A stretch of DNA of 64,000 bases from Aestuariivita sp. (GTDB lineage: Bacteria > Pseudomonadota > Alphaproteobacteria > Rhodobacterales > Rhodobacteraceae): contig JAGYKE010000004.1 of assembly GCA_018401465.1 (NCBI GenBank), positions 2,137,792 to 2,201,791 on the forward strand, in the 5' to 3' direction. The position numbers and the translations under genes are program-made. Under the pieces are notes generated by a model, which had not been told where the DNA came from, ran no database searches, and was given only the letters and a program-made list of their open reading frames with translations. Below, one piece after another: positions 1 through 8,921 of this stretch. The stretch's first letter is position 1, and each line of letters begins with the position of its first letter.

Positions 1-22
1 GGCGGACAGAAAAGGTGTTGCC

Positions 23-1357
23 ATGGCCAAGGCGATGAAGATCGCGATCGTGGATGACGAGAAGGACATGCGGCAGTCGATCAGCCAGTGGCTGGCGCTG
101 TCGGGATACGATACCGAAACCTTTGCCTGCGCCGAGGATGCGCTGAAGGTGCTCGGCCCCGAATATCCGGGGATCGTCATTTCGGACATCAAGATGCCGG
201 GGATGGACGGGATCCAGTTCCTGCGCAAGCTGATGGGCAGCGACAGCGCGCTGCCCGTGATCATGATCACCGGGCACGGCGATGTGCCTATGGCGGTCGA
301 AGCTATGCGCATCGGCGCCTACGACTTTCTGGAAAAGCCCTTCAACCCCGACCGGATGTCCGACCTGGCCAAACGCGCGACCGGCGCGCGGCGGCTGACC
401 ATGGACAACCGCGCGCTGCGGCGCGAATTGTCGGATGGCGGCATGCTGATGAAGAAGCTCATCGGCACCAGTCCGGCGATGGAACGCCTGCGCGAGGATA
501 TCCTAGATCTCGGGCAGGCCGACGGGCATGTCCTGATCGACGGCGAGACGGGCACCGGCAAGACGCTGGTCGCGCATGCGCTGCATGCCGTGGGCAGCCG
601 GGCGGGGCGCAAGTTCGTGCTCGTGTCCTGTTCGGCCTATGAAGAGGCGGCGCTGGCCAAGCGGCTGTTCGGGCCGGTGCTGCCCGAGGACACGCTGTTG
701 CCCGCCATCGAGGAGGCGCGCGGCGGGACGCTGGTGCTCGAGGATATCGAGCGGCTGTCCGAGGCGCTGCAGGCGCGGCTGCTGAGCGTGATCAACGATC
801 AGGGCACGCCGGCCGAAACGCGGATCGTCGCGATCTGCAACATGCAGGAACAGGACCGCACGCCCGAGGATGCGCTGCGCCCCGATCTGTTCTATCGCCT
901 CGCCGCGCTGCGCATCACGGTGCCGCCGCTGCGTCAGCGGGGCGAGGATATCCTGACACTGTTCACGCGGCTGTCGGAGCAGTTCGCCGAGGAATACGGC
1001 TGCGACGCCCCGCAGGTCAGCGCGCAGGAGGCCGCGCAGCTTCTGCAGGCACCCTGGCCGGGGAACGTGCGCCAGCTCATCAACATCGCTGAACGGGCTG
1101 TGCTGCAGGCGCGGCGCGGGTCCGGCACCATCGCGTCACTGCTGATGTCGGACCACGAGGACATGCAGCCGGTGATGACGACGGAGGGCAAGCCGCTTAA
1201 GGAATATGTGGAGGCCTTCGAGCGGATGCTGATCGACAACACGATGCGTCGCCACAAGGGGTCGATCGCAAACGTGATGGACGAATTGTGCCTGCCGCGG
1301 CGGACGCTGAACGAAAAGATGGCGAAATACGGGCTGCAGCGATCGGACTATCTGTGA
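23..1357 (+). CDS. DctD-like response regulator lacking the GAFTGA loop
   Basis: Cytoplasmic two-component response regulator of the NtrC/DctD architecture, 444 aa. The receiver domain (about 5-120) has the acidic pair D11/D12, phospho-acceptor D55 (SDIKMPG) and K105. The AAA+ domain (about 145-365) has Walker A GETGTGKT (174-181), a Walker B-like GGTLVLED (234-241) and the R-finger region FYRLAALRI. A Fis-type helix-turn-helix ends the protein (about 393-440). Where sigma-54 activators carry GAFTGA this protein reads RLFGPVLPEDTLL (214-226), so the sigma-54 contact loop is absent. The start is preceded by AAAAGG; an alternative ATG is four codons in. A partner sensor kinase gene probably lies just left of the window. 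Best match in organisation is DctD (C4-dicarboxylate uptake control), but the target is inferred. Confidence 0.85.
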   Translation: MAKAMKIAIVDDEKDMRQSISQWLALSGYDTETFACAEDALKVLGPEYPGIVISDIKMPGMDGIQFLRKLMGSDSALPVIMITGHGDVPMAVEAMRIGAYDFLEKPFNPDRMSDLAKRATGARRLTMDNRALRRELSDGGMLMKKLIGTSPAMERLREDILDLGQADGHVLIDGETGTGKTLVAHALHAVGSRAGRKFVLVSCSAYEEAALAKRLFGPVLPEDTLLPAIEEARGGTLVLEDIERLSEALQARLLSVINDQGTPAETRIVAICNMQEQDRTPEDALRPDLFYRLAALRITVPPLRQRGEDILTLFTRLSEQFAEEYGCDAPQVSAQEAAQLLQAPWPGNVRQLINIAERAVLQARRGSGTIASLLMSDHEDMQPVMTTEGKPLKEYVEAFERMLIDNTMRRHKGSIANVMDELCLPRRTLNEKMAKYGLQRSDYL

Positions 1358-1370
1358 GCCGTGGCCGCCT

Positions 1371-3266
1371 TTATTCCAGCGTGCGCAGATTCCGGCAGGC
1401 AGTATCGTTGCCCAGACGACAGCCTTCGCGGAAATAGGTCACGCCCAGCGACGGGCTTGGACGCGCCAGCCCAAGGCCGCGCACATGGATGGCGCCGAGG
1501 TTGTTGCAGGCCTTCCCGTCGCCGGCCGCACAGCTTGTGCGGCTGATTTGGAGAATTTTCTCGGCATCGGCGCTGCTGACCCGGTTCTGGTTGAGTTTGA
1601 TAACGACGTAACTGCTGCAGGCGCGGGCATCGTCTAGTCGGCATGCCTTGTCATAGGCCTGTTCGGCCAAACCCATGTCCCTGTCTGTCCCGGTGCCCAA
1701 CTCCGCGAAGAAGCCGGTCAGGAAGCATCCGTATCCGTTGTCTGCCCGACAGCCTTTTAACGCGGCCTCCGCCCCGGCCTTTTCATCCTTGGGGCCACCT
1801 TCGCCGAAAGCCATCGCATATCCCAGAAGAGCGCAACCTTCGCCATCGGCCAGAGCGCAAGCCCGTTCAAGATAGAGCCGCGCGATGAACCAGTTCGCGG
1901 GCCGGATGTCGCCCTGAAAATCCATCCGCGCCGCGGCGGTGCATTCCGCTCCGTTCGTGCGGAGGGTGGAATAAGGTTGGCAGCCATGCGTATAGGCCGC
2001 ATAGGCCGCCCTCTTGTCGATGTCGCCCCCCAGACCTTGCAACAGGGCGTCACCAAGGGCGGCGCAGCTGTGGCGGGCAAGGTCGTCGGAGACGTTGCAG
2101 GAGATTGCGAGGAAAGCGCGCGCGCGCGCGGCGTCCATCGGACCGCCTTCGCCCTTCAGCAGCATTTCGCCGTGTTGGCCGCAGGCGACCTTGCGAACCC
2201 AGCCATCTTTTGACAGACACAGGCTTGCATAGCGGGCGCGTGCGCTTTCGGGATGGGCCTTGATCTGCGGGCCCGACCGTTCAAGCCCGGCTGCCCTGAG
2301 GCAGCTCTCATCGCCACCTTCGCGGCACGTCGTGACATGCAGAAGATAACCGTTCGTCGGTTCGGCCGCGACGCCCGGACCACCGTTCATGAGAAGGCTG
2401 GCCAACGCGGTACAGTCACCCACGACCCTGTCGTCCGTTGTGCAGCGCGCTCGCACGCTACCCACCAACGGCACCAGCGATGCGGCGTCGTCGCGTTTCG
2501 CATGAAAGTCGATCATTTCGGCGCAGGTGATGCCCTTGTCACAGGCCTCGGCGAGGATTGGGATCGCGGCATCGTGATTGCCCGTTAAATAGTCGATGCG
2601 CGCCATTGAGACGGTTTGCAGGAATTCCAGCGCTGTCCGTGCTGCTTCTAGCTCGAGCGCAAGCCTGCTGGCCTTCCGGAGCGTTTCCCATTTGGCATCG
2701 TCGGGCTGAGGGGCGATGTCCGCGCCGACTGTTTCCAGAAGTTCGGCGATGTAGATGTCGTAACTGGCCCGCATCTGCGCCATTGTCGCGATTGCTTGAG
2801 TCCAGGTGGCGTGCAACTGGCGGTAGTCCGAGATCAGTTTTTCGATCTGGTCGGATGTGGCTTTGGCGCTGTCTGTGCCGACCTCGGCAAGACGGCCCGC
2901 GGCGGCGGTCAACATCTCCTCCATCCGGGCGACAAGCGCCATGTGATCCGCATTCTTCGGCTCAAGCGTGCCATTCTCGGGCAGGTCTGCGATCACGGCC
3001 CTTGCCTGATCCCCCATCGCGTCCTGCAATTCGACAAGCTGTCGCGTGGCGGTAATCATCTTGTTGGACAGGACAGAAAGCAATTCTGTCAGCCGGTCGA
3101 TCTGCGCGCGACTGTCCGTCAGGACCGTAGTTGTTTCTTCGCACTCGACGATATTCGCCGCGGGCAGTCGGGTGCAGTCAAAAAGCGCATTGTTTTGCGC
3201 CTGAACCGGCTGAACAAAGGACAACAGGCCCGACAACAGGGCGATGATCTGGACATGCAGTCTCAC
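1371..3266 (-). CDS. Secreted cysteine-rich Sel1/TPR-like repeat protein
   Basis: Predicted periplasmic protein of about 631 aa. I place the start at the GTG at 3266 because it opens directly onto a signal peptide (VRLHVQIIALLSGLLSFVQP, then VQAQ); an in-frame ATG lies 36 codons upstream. After a coiled-coil-like region (about residues 40-190) the rest consists of Sel1-like helical repeats with paired cysteines, such as ACALADGEGCALLGYAMAFG and GDGKACNNLGAIHVRG. This resembles Helicobacter Hcp-type disulfide-stabilised repeat proteins. Such proteins act in protein-protein interaction; no catalytic motif is visible and the role is unknown. It is convergent with the preceding response regulator and divergent from rne. 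Confidence 0.7.
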   Translation of the reverse strand: MRLHVQIIALLSGLLSFVQPVQAQNNALFDCTRLPAANIVECEETTTVLTDSRAQIDRLTELLSVLSNKMITATRQLVELQDAMGDQARAVIADLPENGTLEPKNADHMALVARMEEMLTAAAGRLAEVGTDSAKATSDQIEKLISDYRQLHATWTQAIATMAQMRASYDIYIAELLETVGADIAPQPDDAKWETLRKASRLALELEAARTALEFLQTVSMARIDYLTGNHDAAIPILAEACDKGITCAEMIDFHAKRDDAASLVPLVGSVRARCTTDDRVVGDCTALASLLMNGGPGVAAEPTNGYLLHVTTCREGGDESCLRAAGLERSGPQIKAHPESARARYASLCLSKDGWVRKVACGQHGEMLLKGEGGPMDAARARAFLAISCNVSDDLARHSCAALGDALLQGLGGDIDKRAAYAAYTHGCQPYSTLRTNGAECTAAARMDFQGDIRPANWFIARLYLERACALADGEGCALLGYAMAFGEGGPKDEKAGAEAALKGCRADNGYGCFLTGFFAELGTGTDRDMGLAEQAYDKACRLDDARACSSYVVIKLNQNRVSSADAEKILQISRTSCAAGDGKACNNLGAIHVRGLGLARPSPSLGVTYFREGCRLGNDTACRNLRTLE

Positions 3267-3798
3267 TCGGCACAACTTTTCTGGCTTGTTTCGGTTTCGG
3301 ACATAGGCATCTTGGCTCGTCAAGAATGGCACAGGTTGCCAGTACCTCAAACACCCAAGCGCAGGGCGACACACTGCATCGCGGCCGCATAGCCGGTCAG
3401 ATTGCCCATTGTCTTTGCCCTTGCGCTGCCCTTATGGTCGACCGACCGGGGCACCACGCGGCTTTTCCGCGGACCGACCCGGGTCGTGAGATTCGCTGTC
3501 AGGACCGCGTCCCCGTGCACAACGGGGCTCCGCGCCCGGCAGACCGATTGGGCCCCGCGAGGGGCCGCTGCAACGCCCCTGAACGGATGACGGACGGGGG
3601 ACCGAATGGGCAGGCGCGTCGAGACGCGTTCTGCCGGAGACGAACCGCGATGACGCGTGTGCGAGTGACGGGAAGATTTTCCGCGGGCCTTCGGGCCCCG
3701 CACCGCGCTGCGTCTCATATCGCCCAGACAAGTCACGTCCTCAGCCCCGCCCGCCCACCGGGTCGCGCGGTCCGCCTGACGTCGTGCATCAAGGACAC
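3267..3798 (+). other. Long 5' leader region of rne
   Basis: A 532-base stretch between the Sel1 gene and rne in which I see no convincing gene. It is GC-rich with several small stem-loops, for example GGGCC-TTCG-GGCCC at 3685-3698 and GCGG-CTTTT-CCGC near 3456. RNase E genes in proteobacteria often have long structured leaders used for autoregulation by cleavage; assigning that role here is inference from position only. Confidence 0.35.
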
Positions 3799-6468
3799 AT
3801 GCCCAAGAAAATGCTCATCGATGCCACCCACGCGGAGGAAACCCGCGTCGTGGTGGTGGACGGAAACAAGGTCGAGGATTTCGACTTCGAATCCGAAAAC
3901 AAGCGCCAGCTGGCGGGGAACATCTATCTCGCAAAGGTGACGCGGGTCGAACCGTCGCTTCAGGCGGCCTTCGTGGATTACGGCGGGAACCGGCACGGGT
4001 TCCTTGCGTTCTCGGAAATCCATCCCGATTACTACCAGATCCCCGTCGCCGACCGCGAGGCGCTGATGGAGGAAGAGCGCGCCTATGCCGAGGCGCAGAG
4101 CGAGCGCGACGACGAAGACGCCAAGCCCAAGCGGTCGGGCAGGTCGCGGTCGCGCAGCCGGTCGAAGACCAAGGCCGAAGAGGCCGTGTCGGATGACGCC
4201 GTGGCCACGGTCGAAATCGACGGGATGGAGACGATCGACGTCACCGGCGACGACGAGGCGCAGGACGGCGACGTGTCTGAAGGCCTGTCGCCCATGGAGA
4301 CGGTGTCCGAGACCCCGGTAGACGAACCGGACGAGGACGGCGACGAAAATGGCGACGCCGCCGAGGACGCCACCGCGCCCGAGGATGTGATCGAATCGAT
4401 CGCGCAGGAGGACGATGTCGAGGACATCCGCGCCCCGCGCAAACCGCGTCCGCGCCGGTACAAGATCCAGGAAGTGGTCAAGGTGCGCCAGATCATGCTG
4501 GTGCAGGTCGTCAAGGAAGAGCGTGGCAACAAGGGCGCCGCTCTGACCACCTATCTTTCGCTGGCGGGCCGCTACTGCGTGCTCATGCCCAACACGGCGC
4601 GTGGCGGCGGGATTTCCCGCAAGATCACCAATGCCGCCGACCGCAAGAAGCTCAAGGAAATCGCGGGCGAGATCGACGTGCCGCGCGGCGCGGGGCTGAT
4701 CATCCGCACCGCCGGATCGCAGCGCACCAAGGCCGAGATCAAGCGCGATTACGAATATCTGCAGCGGCTTTGGGAACAGATCCGCGAACTGACGCTGAAA
4801 TCCATCGCGCCCGCCAAGATCTACGAGGAAGGCGACCTGATCAAGCGGTCGATCCGCGATCTGTACAACCGCGACATCGACGAGGTTCTGGTGGAAGGCG
4901 AAGGCGGCTACCGCATCGCCAAGGACTTCATGAAAATGATCATGCCGTCCCACGCCAAGAACGTGAAACATTACGCCGAGCAGATGCCACTTTTCGCGCG
5001 CTATCAGGTGGAAAGCTATCTGGCGGGCATGTTCAACCCGACGGTTCAGCTGAAATCCGGCGGCTACATCGTGATCGGCGTGACCGAGGCACTGGTGGCG
5101 ATCGACGTCAACTCGGGCCGGGCCACCAAGGAAGGCTCGATCGAGGAGACCGCGCTCAAGACCAACCTCGAGGCGTCCGAGGAGATCGCCCGCCAACTGC
5201 GCCTGCGCGACCTTGCGGGCCTGATCGTCATCGACTTCATCGACATGGACGAGCGCCGCAACAACGCCGCTGTCGAGAAGAAGCTCAAGGACAAGCTCAA
5301 GACCGACCGCGCGCGCATTCAGGTGGGCCGCATTTCCGGCTTCGGCCTGCTGGAGATGAGCCGCCAGCGGCTGCGGCCCGGCATGCTCGAGGCGACGACG
5401 AAGCCCTGCCCGCATTGCCACGGCACAGGCCTCATCCGCTCGGATGACAGTCTGGCTCTGCAGGTGCTGCGCCAGATCGAGGAAGAGGGCACGCGCAAGC
5501 GGTCGCGCGAGGTGCTGGTCAAGTGCCCCGTGGGCATCGCCAATTACCTCATGAACCAGAAGCGCGAGCATATCGCGCAGATCGAGGCGCTGTACGGCAT
5601 GGCGGTGCGGATCGAGGGCGATGTTACGCTGGTCAGCCCCGATTTCAGCATAGAGAAGTTCAAGACCGCGACCCGGGCGATCCCGGTGCCGACCGCGCGG
5701 GTGGTGTCGGTGGATTCCACGCTGATGGATGAGGTCGACGAGGACATCCCCGAGACCGACGAGGACGACGACCAGTCTGACGCGCAGGTCGCCGACGGGA
5801 CCAAGTCCGACGGGCCTGTGTCCGAGGGGCGGGCAACCGACGGGGGCGAGGGCGAAGAAGGCAAGAAGCCCAAGCGCCGCCGCCGCCGCAGCCGGAGCCG
5901 TGGCCGCAAGAAGAAGGACGGCGAGACCCGCGGCGAGACCGGAGCGGAAGACATGGCCGGGGACGACGCGGATGCCGACGAAGGCGATGCCGATGAAGGC
6001 GAAGCGCCCGAGGCCGTGACCGAAGAGGCTGCAGCCGAGGTGGCCACGGAAGCGGCGGCACCCGAGGCCGTCCCGGAACCCGAGCCCGAGCCCGAGCCGG
6101 TGGTGGAAAAGCCAAAGGCAAAGCGCACCCGGTCGACATCGACGCGCAAGACCGCCGCGAAGGCCAAGGCGGAGGCAGAGCCTGTCGCCGAGGCTGTGCC
6201 CGAGCCTGCGTCTTCGCCCGCACCTACAGTGGCCGAGGCACCCGCGCCGGAAGAGGCCCCCGCCGCGAAGCCCAAGGCCACGCGGAGCCGCGCGTCTTCG
6301 TCGCGCAAGGCGGCGGAGACGGCAGTCGAGCCCGCGGCTCCGGCCGAGCCCGCTGCTGTGGCTCCGGCCGAGCCTGCAGCCCCAGCACCTGCAGAGCCTG
6401 CTGCTGCGGCACCGGCGTCTGCCGAGTCCGACAAGCCGAAGAAGCGCGGCTGGTGGTTGGGCCGCTGA
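3799..6468 (+). CDS. rne: Ribonuclease E/G family endoribonuclease
   Basis: Degradosome-type endoribonuclease, 889 aa, cleaving single-stranded AU-rich RNA in mRNA decay and rRNA/tRNA maturation. The ATG at 3799 follows AAGGA and gives the standard MPKKMLIDATH start. The S1 domain (from about residue 38) is split by a long low-complexity acidic/basic insertion (about 85-215) before resuming at RYKIQEVVKVRQ. Catalytic-site aspartates are D436 (AIDVNSGR) and D479 (VIDFIDMDERRN), and the Zn-link is CPHC at 537-540. The C-terminal third is low complexity: an arginine-rich patch (KRRRRRSRSRGRKKK), then Glu/Ala/Pro-rich sequence ending KKRGWWLGR, probably RNA binding and partner docking. It ends at a strong bidirectional hairpin. 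Confidence 0.95.
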   Translation: MPKKMLIDATHAEETRVVVVDGNKVEDFDFESENKRQLAGNIYLAKVTRVEPSLQAAFVDYGGNRHGFLAFSEIHPDYYQIPVADREALMEEERAYAEAQSERDDEDAKPKRSGRSRSRSRSKTKAEEAVSDDAVATVEIDGMETIDVTGDDEAQDGDVSEGLSPMETVSETPVDEPDEDGDENGDAAEDATAPEDVIESIAQEDDVEDIRAPRKPRPRRYKIQEVVKVRQIMLVQVVKEERGNKGAALTTYLSLAGRYCVLMPNTARGGGISRKITNAADRKKLKEIAGEIDVPRGAGLIIRTAGSQRTKAEIKRDYEYLQRLWEQIRELTLKSIAPAKIYEEGDLIKRSIRDLYNRDIDEVLVEGEGGYRIAKDFMKMIMPSHAKNVKHYAEQMPLFARYQVESYLAGMFNPTVQLKSGGYIVIGVTEALVAIDVNSGRATKEGSIEETALKTNLEASEEIARQLRLRDLAGLIVIDFIDMDERRNNAAVEKKLKDKLKTDRARIQVGRISGFGLLEMSRQRLRPGMLEATTKPCPHCHGTGLIRSDDSLALQVLRQIEEEGTRKRSREVLVKCPVGIANYLMNQKREHIAQIEALYGMAVRIEGDVTLVSPDFSIEKFKTATRAIPVPTARVVSVDSTLMDEVDEDIPETDEDDDQSDAQVADGTKSDGPVSEGRATDGGEGEEGKKPKRRRRRSRSRGRKKKDGETRGETGAEDMAGDDADADEGDADEGEAPEAVTEEAAAEVATEAAAPEAVPEPEPEPEPVVEKPKAKRTRSTSTRKTAAKAKAEAEPVAEAVPEPASSPAPTVAEAPAPEEAPAAKPKATRSRASSSRKAAETAVEPAAPAEPAAVAPAEPAAPAPAEPAAAAPASAESDKPKKRGWWLGR

Positions 6469-6481
6469 GCTGACGGGACAA

Positions 6482-6506
6482 GACCCCGGCCCTGACGGCC
6501 GGGGTC
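6482..6506. terminator. Bidirectional hairpin between rne and tusA
   Basis: Perfect 10-bp stem GACCCCGGCC / GGCCGGGGTC with a 5-nt loop CTGAC, 13 bases after the rne stop and overlapping the stop of the convergent tusA-like gene. There is no T-tract on either side, so it may act as a weak terminator or mRNA 3'-end stabiliser. Confidence 0.65.
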
Positions 6507-6738
6507 AGCCCCCCTTGCGGATCAGGTAGGATTGGACGCCGTCCGCGTCGGATTGTGCCAGAAGGACGTGGCCGCCTTCCGCGCAGAAATGCGGGACATC
6601 GACGATGGCGGCAGGATCGTCGGCCAGAACCTGCAGAACGGCGCCCGGTGCCAGCGCCATGAGCCGCTTGCGCGCCTTCAGCACGGGCAGGGGGCATAGC
6701 AGCCCCGTCGCGTCGAGCGTATCGTCGATCCCGGTCAT
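6505..6738 (-). CDS. TusA-family sulfurtransferase
   Basis: Small cytoplasmic sulfur-carrier protein of about 77 aa with the family signature LDATGLLCPLPVLKARK; the cysteine is the persulfide-bearing residue. The start at 6738 (MTGIDDTLDA) matches usual family length, although the frame continues further upstream. The family delivers sulfane sulfur, for example to tRNA thiolation or molybdoenzyme maturation; the specific acceptor is not shown. It is divergent from ccdA, a redox gene that often neighbours sulfur-handling proteins. Confidence 0.85.
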   Translation of the reverse strand: MTGIDDTLDATGLLCPLPVLKARKRLMALAPGAVLQVLADDPAAIVDVPHFCAEGGHVLLAQSDADGVQSYLIRKGG

Positions 6739-6833
6739 GGTCCCGCGCATACACCGATTCCGCGGCCCTGTGCCACGCGCTTGTGACATCCGCGCAGGTG
6801 ACGGGGCGCGGGGATTGGCGTAAGGGCTTGGAC

Positions 6834-7586
6834 ATGTTCGGAATCGACATAATCGACGCTGGCCTTCTGCCCGCCATGCTGGTTGCCCTGGTCGCGGGCG
6901 TGATCAGCTTTCTCAGCCCCTGCGTGCTGCCCATCGTGCCGCCCTATCTTGCCTATATGAGCGGGGTGTCTGTGACCGACATGGAGGGCGAGGCCGCCAG
7001 CCGCCGCCGCGCGACAGTGGCGGCGTTGTTCTTCGTGATGGGTCTGTCGACCGTCTTCCTGTTCCTTGGCTTCACGGCATCGGCCTTCGGGCGGTTCTTC
7101 CTGATGAATCAGGACTGGTTCGTGATGGCGGCGGGCGTGATCATCATGATCTTCGGGGCGCATTTCATAGGCGTCTACCGGATCGGGTTCATGGACCGGG
7201 AATACCGGGTCGAGGCGGGCGACCGGGGCGGTTCGGCCTTCGGCGCCTATCTGCTCGGGCTTGCCTTCGCCTTTGGCTGGACGCCCTGCATCGGCCCGAT
7301 CCTGGGCGCGATCCTGTCGCTGGCGGCGAACCAGGCCGACACGGCGCGCGGGACGCTCCTCCTTGGGGCCTATGCGCTGGGATTGGGCATTCCGTTTCTG
7401 CTGGTCGCGGCGTTCTTCCCGCGCCTCAAGGGCGTGATGGCCTTCATGCGTCGGCACATGGAGCCGATCGAGCGGATCATGGGCCTTCTGCTCTGGACGG
7501 TGGGCCTTCTGATGCTGACGGGCAGTTTCACCGACTTCTCGTGGTGGCTCTTGGAGACCTTCCCGGCGCTGGCGACCTTGGGGTAG
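6834..7586 (+). CDS. ccdA: CcdA-type thiol-disulfide transporter
   Basis: Inner-membrane protein of about 250 aa with roughly six transmembrane segments that passes reducing equivalents from cytoplasmic thioredoxin to periplasmic thioredoxin-like proteins, chiefly for cytochrome c maturation. The two family cysteines sit in SPCVLPIVPPYLAYMSG (TM1) and TPCIGPILGAILS (TM4). I chose the ATG at 6834 (MFGIDII), directly before TM1, over an earlier in-frame ATG. The cytochrome P450 and c-type cytochrome genes elsewhere in the window are not linked to it. Confidence 0.92.
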   Translation: MFGIDIIDAGLLPAMLVALVAGVISFLSPCVLPIVPPYLAYMSGVSVTDMEGEAASRRRATVAALFFVMGLSTVFLFLGFTASAFGRFFLMNQDWFVMAAGVIIMIFGAHFIGVYRIGFMDREYRVEAGDRGGSAFGAYLLGLAFAFGWTPCIGPILGAILSLAANQADTARGTLLLGAYALGLGIPFLLVAAFFPRLKGVMAFMRRHMEPIERIMGLLLWTVGLLMLTGSFTDFSWWLLETFPALATLG

Positions 7587-7619
7587 TGCCTTATTTCGGC
7601 CCCAAAATCCGGATAGGAT

Positions 7620-8921
7620 ATGCGGCTGAAGCAATCAGAGCAGGCGCAGGCGGGCATGACCGACACGGCGCGCGAGACAGGCAGGCAGGTGCGGCGGCGC
7701 CGGGTGTTCTATATCCCGGGCTATGATCCGATTCATCCCCGCCGCTACCGCGAGCTGTACCGCAAGGAAGGCGTGGCGCAGGCGGCTGTTTCGGGCTATG
7801 AGATCGCGCTGAGGCCCAAGGCCGCCAAGGGTGGCTATGGCTGGCAGGTGAGCGCCGTCATGGACGGGATTGCGACCGAGGCGGATGTCGAGGTGCTGGT
7901 CTGGTCCGACATCGTGCGCGACAGCATGTCGAATTCGATCCCCGCGACCTATGGCCAGCTTGTCCGCACCGCATGGGCCTATATCGGGTCCGGGGCGCTC
8001 TGGCGGCTGATGCGGATGCGCAAGGGGCCGGTGATCGCCGCGCTGTATCCGGTGGGGATGCTGATCGCGCAGGCGCTGACGGCGCTTCTGGTCTGGCGGC
8101 TGGTCGTGGCCGGGATCACCGCGGCGGCCAGTGCGGCGCTCGGGCCGCTGACGGGGGCGCTGGCCTGGTCGGTCTGGGGCTTCGGGCTGGTGGCGGGCGC
8201 GATTGCTTTTGTCGGCGTGCTGCGCTGGTTCCGCGCGAAGGATGGGAAGCTGTTTGCCTATTACCTGATGCATGACTTCGCCCATTCCGCGCGGCTGAAG
8301 GGGGAGCTTCCGCCGGAGTTGTCGGGGCGGATGGAGGAGATGGGCGAGACCATCGCCGCGGCGCTGGATGCGGATGTGGACGAGGTGCTTGTGGTCGGCC
8401 ATTCCTCGGGCGCGCATTTGGGGGTGACGATCCTGGCCGACCTGATCCGGGCAGGACGGGTGCCCGAGGACGGGCCCGCGCTGGGGTTCCTGAGCCTTGG
8501 GCAGGTGGTGCCGATGGTGTCGTTTCTACCGCGTGCGCAAAGGCTGCGGGGCGATCTGCGCTATCTTTCCGCGCGCGAGGAGCTGACCTGGGTTGACGTG
8601 ACAGCGCCGGGGGACGGTTGCGCCTTCGCACTCTGCGATCCGGTGGCGGTGTCGGGGGTCGCGCCGCCGGACAAGCGCTGGCCGCTGGTGATTTCGGCCG
8701 CCTTCACCCAGACGCTGAGCCCCGCGCGCTGGCGCGCGCTGCGCTGGCGGTTCTTCCGGCTGCATTTCCAGTATCTCTGCGCCTTCGACCGCCCCGGTGA
8801 TTACGACTATTTCCGCATCACCGCGGGGCCACTGACGCTGGCGGCGCGCTTTGCCGGGCGGGCGCCGTCGAAATCGCGCATCGACGTGGCGGTGTCGAAA
8901 TACACCTCGATCGCCGCATGA
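7620..8921 (+). CDS. Membrane-associated alpha/beta-hydrolase-like protein
   Basis: Predicted inner-membrane protein of 433 aa (or 421 from the ATG at 7656). The N-terminal part has the RRRVFYIPGYDPIHPRRYREL motif, opening like a lipase fold strand. The middle has two hydrophobic segments (about 139-200). The second half has a nucleophile elbow VVGHSSGAHLG (Ser of GHSSG) typical of alpha/beta hydrolases. Substrate is unknown. Its stop overlaps the start of the P450 gene by four bases (ATGA), so the two are translationally coupled and probably act in one pathway, for example on a lipid; that is inference. Confidence 0.65.
   Translation: MRLKQSEQAQAGMTDTARETGRQVRRRRVFYIPGYDPIHPRRYRELYRKEGVAQAAVSGYEIALRPKAAKGGYGWQVSAVMDGIATEADVEVLVWSDIVRDSMSNSIPATYGQLVRTAWAYIGSGALWRLMRMRKGPVIAALYPVGMLIAQALTALLVWRLVVAGITAAASAALGPLTGALAWSVWGFGLVAGAIAFVGVLRWFRAKDGKLFAYYLMHDFAHSARLKGELPPELSGRMEEMGETIAAALDADVDEVLVVGHSSGAHLGVTILADLIRAGRVPEDGPALGFLSLGQVVPMVSFLPRAQRLRGDLRYLSAREELTWVDVTAPGDGCAFALCDPVAVSGVAPPDKRWPLVISAAFTQTLSPARWRALRWRFFRLHFQYLCAFDRPGDYDYFRITAGPLTLAARFAGRAPSKSRIDVAVSKYTSIAA

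Noticed and set aside
3733..5571. A 612-residue open frame on the strand opposite rne
   Set aside because: It is antisense to the conserved catalytic region of RNase E, rich in His/Leu/Arg as expected for the reverse frame of high-GC DNA, with no recognisable domain.
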